NCBI GenBank assembly: GCA_023846275.1
Contig: JAIUJO010000069.1
Coordinates: forward strand, 2,507,274 to 2,571,273
DNA: 64,000 bases
Source: Vanilla planifolia
Lineage: Eukaryota > Streptophyta > Magnoliopsida > Asparagales > Orchidaceae
Reading direction: 5' to 3'
The notes below the pieces were generated by a model, which was given only the letters and a program-made list of their open reading frames with translations, did not search any database and had not been told where the DNA came from. Shown in pieces: positions 56,401 through 64,000 of the stretch. Made by a program: the position numbers and the translations under genes. Position 1 is the stretch's first letter. Each line of letters opens with the position of its first letter.

Positions 56401-59400
56401 GGACACTCACATTCATGTACATGTAGACACACACATGCAAAGACTTGTGCACACACACACATGTGCATGCATAATCATGCATGCAGACATGCATGCACAA
56501 AAACATGTGCACACACATTCAAATACACATGCTCATGATTAATCGTATAATAACACAAATAAACACATGCACTCACCCACACACATGAACATGTGCTTCT
56601 ATGCACATACACCCACATAGACATACACTCATGCACAAACACACTCTTGCATACACAAAAACACCCTCACACATGCATACACATGAACACACACACACAC
56701 ACATAATGACACATGGACATAAGCATGCATATGCACATGCACACACATGCAAACCAACACACATGCACAAACACACACATACACATATGTACTCATGCAT
56801 ATGCACATGCATGACAACACACACACATGCACACACTCACAGGCTCACAACAACACTTGCACCCATGCACAAATGCATGCACACACACACAAAGGAACAC
56901 ACATACACACATATAAGCACACATAAGAAAGCACACATATAAGGACATGTGTACATGCACACTCACACACATACACACATGCATAAGAGCACATATGCAT
57001 CCACAAGCATGCATATGTGCACACACCCATACATGTGCAAACATATGGTTGCACATCACACAAAAACACAAGCACACACGTGCTAGCACACACACACACA
57101 TGTGTGCATGCATAAACATGCCCATACAAGAACATATGTGCATACATGCATACACACATGCATGCACATGCACACATACATACACACATGCCTATTCAGA
57201 ACCACACCCATACATAGCCACACATTGATATAAGTATGTACACACATGCACATGGACCCACATAGCCACATATGTGCATATGCACACACACATGCATGCA
57301 CACACATCCTCACATAGACACTTGCATACACATGTATACACACATATAGACATACATGAATAATAAAAAACATGCATATGCAGACACCACAAACATATAT
57401 ACACCAACACACACATGTGCTCCTGTGCACACACATGCAATAATACACACACATAAATGAAAACCCATACATACCAACACGAACAAAAGCAAACACATAT
57501 TTTCAAGCACCCACATACACTCACAAGTGCTTGCATGCACATGCACATTAACATACAGACACATATATGTCGATAAACACACACATGAACGAGCACATGC
57601 TAGCACATACACCCTCACACATTCATACATAAACGCACACACACCCACATGCAAATGAACAGACATGCAAACCCTAATACATGCATATAAACACATAAAT
57701 ACTCACACTTGCATGCACATATTGACATGCATGTAGACACACAAAAACATGCTCACACATGTGCACACACATACATAAACACCCACATACACAAAGAGAA
57801 ACACACATGCATTAGCATATAAACAAGCACAAACAGTAGAACATGCATACACACACACATGCATACCCACACGCATGTGTGCAGGAATGCATGCATAGGT
57901 GCACAAATACACACCTACACACCGACATGCTCGAATGCACAACACAGACATGCACACATATGCATAGATACACACACATGTGTACACACACATACATACT
58001 TATATATACATGCACACAAACATGTGCACTCATAAGCACATACACATTAACTAAAATATCCACACACACACACACACACTTTGTCACTCACCCACCTATG
58101 CACAAATGCACATGAACGTAGCACATACACACATGCATCCATGCACACCCATAAGCACACACACAAAAGAGCATGCACACATGCAGACAAACTAGCACAC
58201 ATGCTAATACTAACACCCACAGACGCACACTTAAAACACTTGCACACATACATGCACATGGACAGACATGCACAAATGCACATGCACACTAAAACACATG
58301 CACACCAACATGCTCTTGTTTGCACACACACAGATTCATGTGCATAAACTACCACATACGTACACGCACATGCACATTTACATGTGCATGCACACAAACA
58401 CACATAGACATTTGTCGCCACACGCATGCACTTGTGCAAGTATGCAAACACAAGAAAACATGCACACACCCACATGTACACATACACCATCACATATATA
58501 CGTACACATGCACACACACACACACAAAAACACATATTTACATAAGAATACACACACATGCACATGTGCACACAAACATGCACATGCATGCACACACACA
58601 CACACATATATTCACACTAAGATGCAAACATACACACACATGCTTGCACACAAAAGGCACACACTCACAAAAACTCGTGTGCACACACAAAAATACACAC
58701 ACACATTTCTACACATGCATGCAAATATATACACATGTATAAACACATAGACATGCACACACGTGCACACGTACACAAACACTTATACCTCCACACACAC
58801 ATGTATTCTTGCACACCATACCACATGCACACATGAATGCACCAACATAGAAACACACATAAGAATAGACATGCATATAAGTACATAGTCACAAAAGTAC
58901 ACAAATACACATATGCACACACAAACATAGACACACACATGTACAAACACACAAATATGCATTCACACACACATGACACATGCACTCTCATAGACCCATA
59001 CACACGCACATGTAAAAAAAATGCAGGCACATGCATACACTTGCAAAGGCTCACATACATAAGCACACAAGCACACACACTCGCACATAGATAGGCATAC
59101 ACAATGGCCACACATGCAGAAAGAAATGTATGTGCATGCATAAACACATGCACACATACATCACCACACACATGCATGCACACACACACACACTGACACA
59201 TAGATGCATATAGACATGTTGTACGATCATGCATACACATACACACACATATACACTCACACATACCCACACATATGCACTCACACACACATATAAACAA
59301 ACACGTATGCAAAGACATGCATAGATGCACACATGCCAAGACAAACACAAAAGTGTGCATGCACACACACATACACACACACACACACCAATTTACACAC

Positions 59401-59712
59401 AAGTGCATGCGTATAAACACATGCATGCACACATAAGTAGACATATACACTCACACACAAATAGACAAACATACACATACACAGAAACACCTATGCACTC
59501 ACCTACAAACACATGTTCATTGGTGCAGATACACATTTATGCTTGCACGTGCAGACACACATGTATGCATGCATGTGCAAACACACACAAGCCCACACAC
59601 ACAAAAGCACATGCATGCACTCTTGACATGCACATAAACATGCACTCATACACTCATAAAAACTCGTATGCACTCATACACTCTTGACATGTACAAGTGT
59701 GCATGTGTTTGA

Positions 59713-62700
59713 AATGATACTTGATCTATAATAAAAAATGTTACAAAATCTTCTTTGTATCTTTTAATATTGCTTTCATTTACAATTTCTCTTGTTTATT
59801 TAAATGTCTTTCTTTTATTTTGTTATATTTCTATGTTACTCTATATCCCTTGTCATGTGAAATTATATATTACTCTAATTTTTTGTATTATATTACTTTA
59901 ATTTATCTCATCTTGGCTTTGTTATATATTTTTTTATATTGAATTAATAATTTATTACCATTTATTAATGTTTATTATAGTAATCCATCATAATTCTAAA
60001 TTTATTTTGATCAAGTTGAAACAAATTTTTTAGAAAATACTAAAAGAATATTTAATTAACTATTAAATTTTATATTTTTTAAAAAATTTCTTTTTAATGT
60101 TATGTCATGTTTTTTAATTCATTACCTTTCAAGGCTTATTTATTGATAGATGATATTACACTCAATCTTTTTACTATCTTGGAATACAACTTTCTTAAAT
60201 AATTTGTCATTTCTTTAAATTTTTTACTATGATTTATATATTATATATATATATTATGTTTTTATTTGTTTTATGTGATATTTTCATTGGAAACATTTTT
60301 CATAATTAAGAATTTTACATTTGATTTGTTTAGTATACTAGAATTCAACTTTATCTTATGATTATTCTTATTTATCAAAAGTTTTCCCCTTGATTTGGTT
60401 AAATTTTTATTTAATTGTAGATCCTCTTTTGTGTGACTTTTACATTAGTTTAAATTAGTTGTATTTTATTACTATAATTTATATTATTTTAACTTTAATT
60501 TGGATATACATAATATTTAAAAAATAATTTATGATTATTTATTTTTGGCAATTCACAAAAGCTTTAAATATTGTCTGATTGATGCAAAACATATGCCATT
60601 TGAATGACCATAATGAGCTTTATCTAATTAATTTATTTTTTTATATTTTTAAATATTCCTTTTTCTTGGGTTTGGATATGTTTTATTATATACTTTGATT
60701 TTTGCCTTATTTAATGATTGAGCATGTTTAATTCAATCTTCTTAGTATCTTTGATTGCAACTTTCTCATTACAATTTACCTAATTTCATTAAAATTATTC
60801 CTTGGTTTGGTTTAATTAATATGTTACACTAATTCTCCTCAAACATGACAATAATTGCCCTTTAATTATTTACAAAAAATTGTTTCAATTTAAGTCATTT
60901 AAATTTTATAATATCCCTTGTAAATATTAAAATTATAATTCATTTTTTATGCTTCTAAATGACTTTTGATGGAGATGAAACACATGTCATTCAAGTAAAC
61001 TCAAAGAGCTCTATCAAATTAAATTTTAAAATTTTTTATAACATTTTATGTTTTGATGTTTTCTTCCATTAGGTGGCATTTCCATTCAAATCTAATGCAA
61101 AGTTAATGAATGTTGCTCTCAATTTCATTAGTTCTTTAGAATGTTGCTTTTTCATTCAATTTGTCCAATTTTGACAAATAGTTTTATTTGATATAGTTAT
61201 ATTACTAATTGATTTTAAATATCCCCTATTATGACATTTAATAATTTTTGATATGGTTACATTGTTTTACTTTAATTAATCTCAAATTAGCATTATTGTA
61301 TAATAACGTCAGAAATTAACATTTCATCACTTTGATTTGTTTGTATTATGTTGCTTCAGTTTACTTTATTTTAACTTTAATTTTGAAATACTCACTACTA
61401 AAATAATAATTTATTATTATCTATACTTATTTATTTGGGTAATTAAATAAATTTCTAAATGAAGTCCCATTTAGGTGTAATAAAGATCACTAGACACATC
61501 TTAATGAGTTGTATCTAATTAAATATTCATTTTTATATTTTTTAATTATTGTCTTATTATATTTAGTATCTTCGAAAGCAAGTATCTCATTTAGTTTCAT
61601 ATTTCTTCCAATATGTTTTATTTTGCTATATTATAATTTAACTAAAAATCACTTCTTGTATGATAATTGTATAACTTTTAATTAATTTTGTTATATTCGT
61701 TTAATTTATATAATTTTATTTAATTATTCTTTGTTTTATTCATGAATAATAATTTAATATTAATTATGTTTACTTACTTTTGTAATTTGTAGAAACTCCA
61801 AATGAGGTTTGATTGACTCAAAGCATATGTTTAAGAACAAGTATCACTAAGCTCTATCCAAATTAAATATTCATGATTAAATCTCTAAATAAATTCTTTT
61901 CTTGTATTTTTGTATGTTCTAAAAGAAAATTTGATTCATAACATATTTGATGATTTGGGATTACACCATGAATCATTTTCATATCTCTGAATGCAACTCT
62001 CCTATATAATTTATCTTATTTCTCAAAATATTTTTCTTTGAATTGTTTATGTCACTATATAACTTTAAAGTTCTTAGGATGTGATCTTTGCATAACTTTG
62101 ACTTTGCATACAACATATCTTCTATTTGTAATATTTATTTTTAAATCCAATATTTCATAATATTAATATAAAAATTTCTTATTTTTGTGGTTATCTATTT
62201 TTATAATTCATAATAATTCCAAATGAGTTCTCATCAAGTCAAAACAAATGTCATTAGATTTTCCTCCATGAGCTGTTCCCGAATGCATATTTATTCCCAA
62301 GTAATTTAGTTTCTATTATTTTGCCTTGTTAATTGAGATATTATAATTCAAACCTTCTTCAATGATTAATGCTATTAACCTCGGCCCCTTTAGTATTTTT
62401 TATTGTAAATTTATTGTAGAATTTATTTCTTAAAATATTTTATCTTTGAATTGGTTATATTATTATGTAACTCTAATTATTTTCTCTACTAACTTTTTAA
62501 TCACTTTGATTTTACTATATTATGTTATTTCAATTTATCTCATTTCAATTTTATTATATATTTACTTCATATAAAAATAATATTTTATTATTATTTTTGA
62601 TTATTTACTTTAGTAACTTATAGCTATTCTTAACAAGGGCTGATTAAGATAAGCAAACACTCATCTTGATGATCACTTTCAATTAATTATTCATTTTTCT

Positions 62701-64000
62701 ATTTTTAAATTATTTTATTTTCTTGGGTTTAATATGCATAACAAGCATTTTTATTTAAACATTATTTAATAGTTGAGGATGTTACACTTGATAATTCTAA
62801 CATTACTTTTAGGTGAATTTACCTACTTTCTCAAAATTTCTCACATTGATTTAGTAATTAACAATGTAACTCTAATCCTCTCTCGTGTCTCTATTATGTC
62901 GCTTTCATTTAGTTATATTATAATATACTTCATTCTAACTTATTTTTTTAATATATACCTCAACTTTATAAAAAAGAATAATTTATTATTATTTGGACAA
63001 GAAAAAATATCATATAATTTTTCTTGACAAACTCTATCTAATTAAATATTTATTTTAAAGTTTTTTAAAAATTTATTTTCATATGTTTTAACACACTTTA
63101 TAAGTCTATTTAATTTGTGCCTACTTTTGTGATCTAGAATGATGCACATCATACACTTAACTATCTTTTAATGCAACTTTTTCTTGTAATTGTACACATT
63201 TATTAATGTTTTCTACTTTAGATCACTTGTTGTTAAACTTTATTCTCTTATCAGATGACCTTATATTGTTTTCCTTTAGTTATATTACTCTATTTCAATT
63301 TTTTGTTTTTTCAAATTTAATATATAATTATTAATTTTATTTTTCTTGTTTAGTTTAGAAATTGACTATAAATGCAAAACAGGTCTCATAATATATAACA
63401 AATTCTCTTGGATTCATCTTGATTACATGTATCCTATTAAATAAGCATTACCATATTTTTATTTATTTTATTTTGTAAGTGTTTTCATTATTTTACAAAA
63501 AATTTCATTTTTTTACATGATTTAATGATTATGGGTATTAAACTCAACCTTTTTAGATTCTTGTAATCAAACATTCTCATACAATCTTAGATCTATTTAT
63601 ATTACTATGGAACAATAATTCTACTCTCATGTCACCGTTTTATCTCTTTGATTTAGACATATTATGTAGCTTCAAGCTTACTTACTCTAACTTTACTAAA
63701 TATTTATTAAAAAAACTCAATAATTAATTATTATTTATAAAATATTTTCTTTAGTAATTTGAAGTAACTTCAAACCAATTCCAATTAATATAAAATAATT
63801 GCATTAGACACATCTCTAGGAGATCTATCAATCAAATACTCACTTTTATCTTTTAAAATATTTTAATTTTCTAAGGTTTTATATTTTTTACATGACAATT
63901 TAATTTGTACCATATTTGATAATTGAGGATTCTATGCTTATCCTGCTTAGTACCATGGAATATTACTTCACCCTACAATTTATCTCATTATTTCAACACT
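59713..64000 (+). repeat. AT-rich satellite array, right block
   Basis: It has the same boxes, order and strand as 573-27645. The GATGTTACACTC-type box is found near 60150, 60310, 60722, 62778 and 63927, and the AGTATCTTGG-type anchor lies at about 59754 and 60172, 418 bp apart. The array resumes in mid-monomer (TGATACTTGATCTATAATAA, then AATGTTACAAAATC) and runs off the window end. About 10 diverged units are present. The open frames at 59721-59942 and 62773-63027 are AT-driven and lack any domain. Confidence 0.85.

Larger units (their letters stand above)
41254..59712 (+). repeat. CA/TG alternating array, right part (about 18.5 kb)
   Basis: It has the same make-up and strand sense as 27646-32215: ACACATGCACAC-type words, plus strand A+C rich, purine/pyrimidine alternation with short breaks, and dense CATGCA, TGCATGCA, ACATGT and GTGCAC palindromes. 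Open frames of up to 339 codons (46478-47497, minus) and 281 codons (44530-45375, minus) are low-complexity Cys-Val-Met-His strings. They overlap equally long frames on the other strand and have no domains, so none is called as a gene. Near its right edge the words CATGCACTCATACACTC and CTTGACATG are repeated at about 30-bp steps (59620-59700), then satellite sequence resumes. Confidence 0.95.

Noticed and set aside
27646-59712. CRISPR array or other spacer-repeat system
   Set aside because: There is no fixed repeat with unique spacers; the tract is a degenerate CA/TG repeat in a plant-like genome.

Overview
This window looks like gene-free heterochromatin from a seed plant. The plant assignment rests on one decayed Ty1/copia retrotransposon of the SIRE/Maximus type and on LTR pieces of the same kind. 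No host gene, tRNA or rRNA could be supported. Nearly everything else is tandem repeat of three kinds.

Layout: (1) 1-572 is a degenerate pentanucleotide array built from GAGTA and GCTAG words. (2) 573-27,645 is an AT-rich satellite with a monomer of about 415 bp, in roughly 65 strongly diverged head-to-tail copies. Within it are a recent 895-bp tandem duplication (576-2,357), a 93-bp and a 125-bp local duplication, and a 108-bp inverted repeat (16,528-16,972). (3) 27,646-32,215 and 41,254-59,712 are two parts of one huge CA/TG array, about 23 kb in total, made of ACACATGCACAC-like words in near-perfect purine/pyrimidine alternation. (4) 32,216-41,253 is a 9-kb island inside the CA array. It carries the copia-type fossil on the minus strand (gag, protease, integrase, RT, RNase H, 5' LTR, no visible 3' LTR), a 1-kb unrecognised stretch, and a second, plus-strand LTR-like block that ends at a primer-site-like sequence against the CA array. 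(5) 59,713-64,000 is the same AT-rich satellite again, same strand, about 10 more monomers.

History by nesting: the AT-rich satellite is the oldest layer. The CA array sits inside one satellite monomer, because both flanks break in the middle of a repeat unit. The retroelement island then interrupts the CA array. The many overlapping open frames in the CA array, up to 339 codons on both strands, are an artefact of composition. All three stop codons have the pattern Y-R-R, which cannot occur in strictly alternating R/Y sequence. The signals most worth a second look are the size and Z-DNA-prone nature of the CA array, its huge number of CATGCA (RY/Sph) motifs, its entry into a satellite unit, and the inverted structures at 16.5-17.0 kb and 37.2-41.2 kb.
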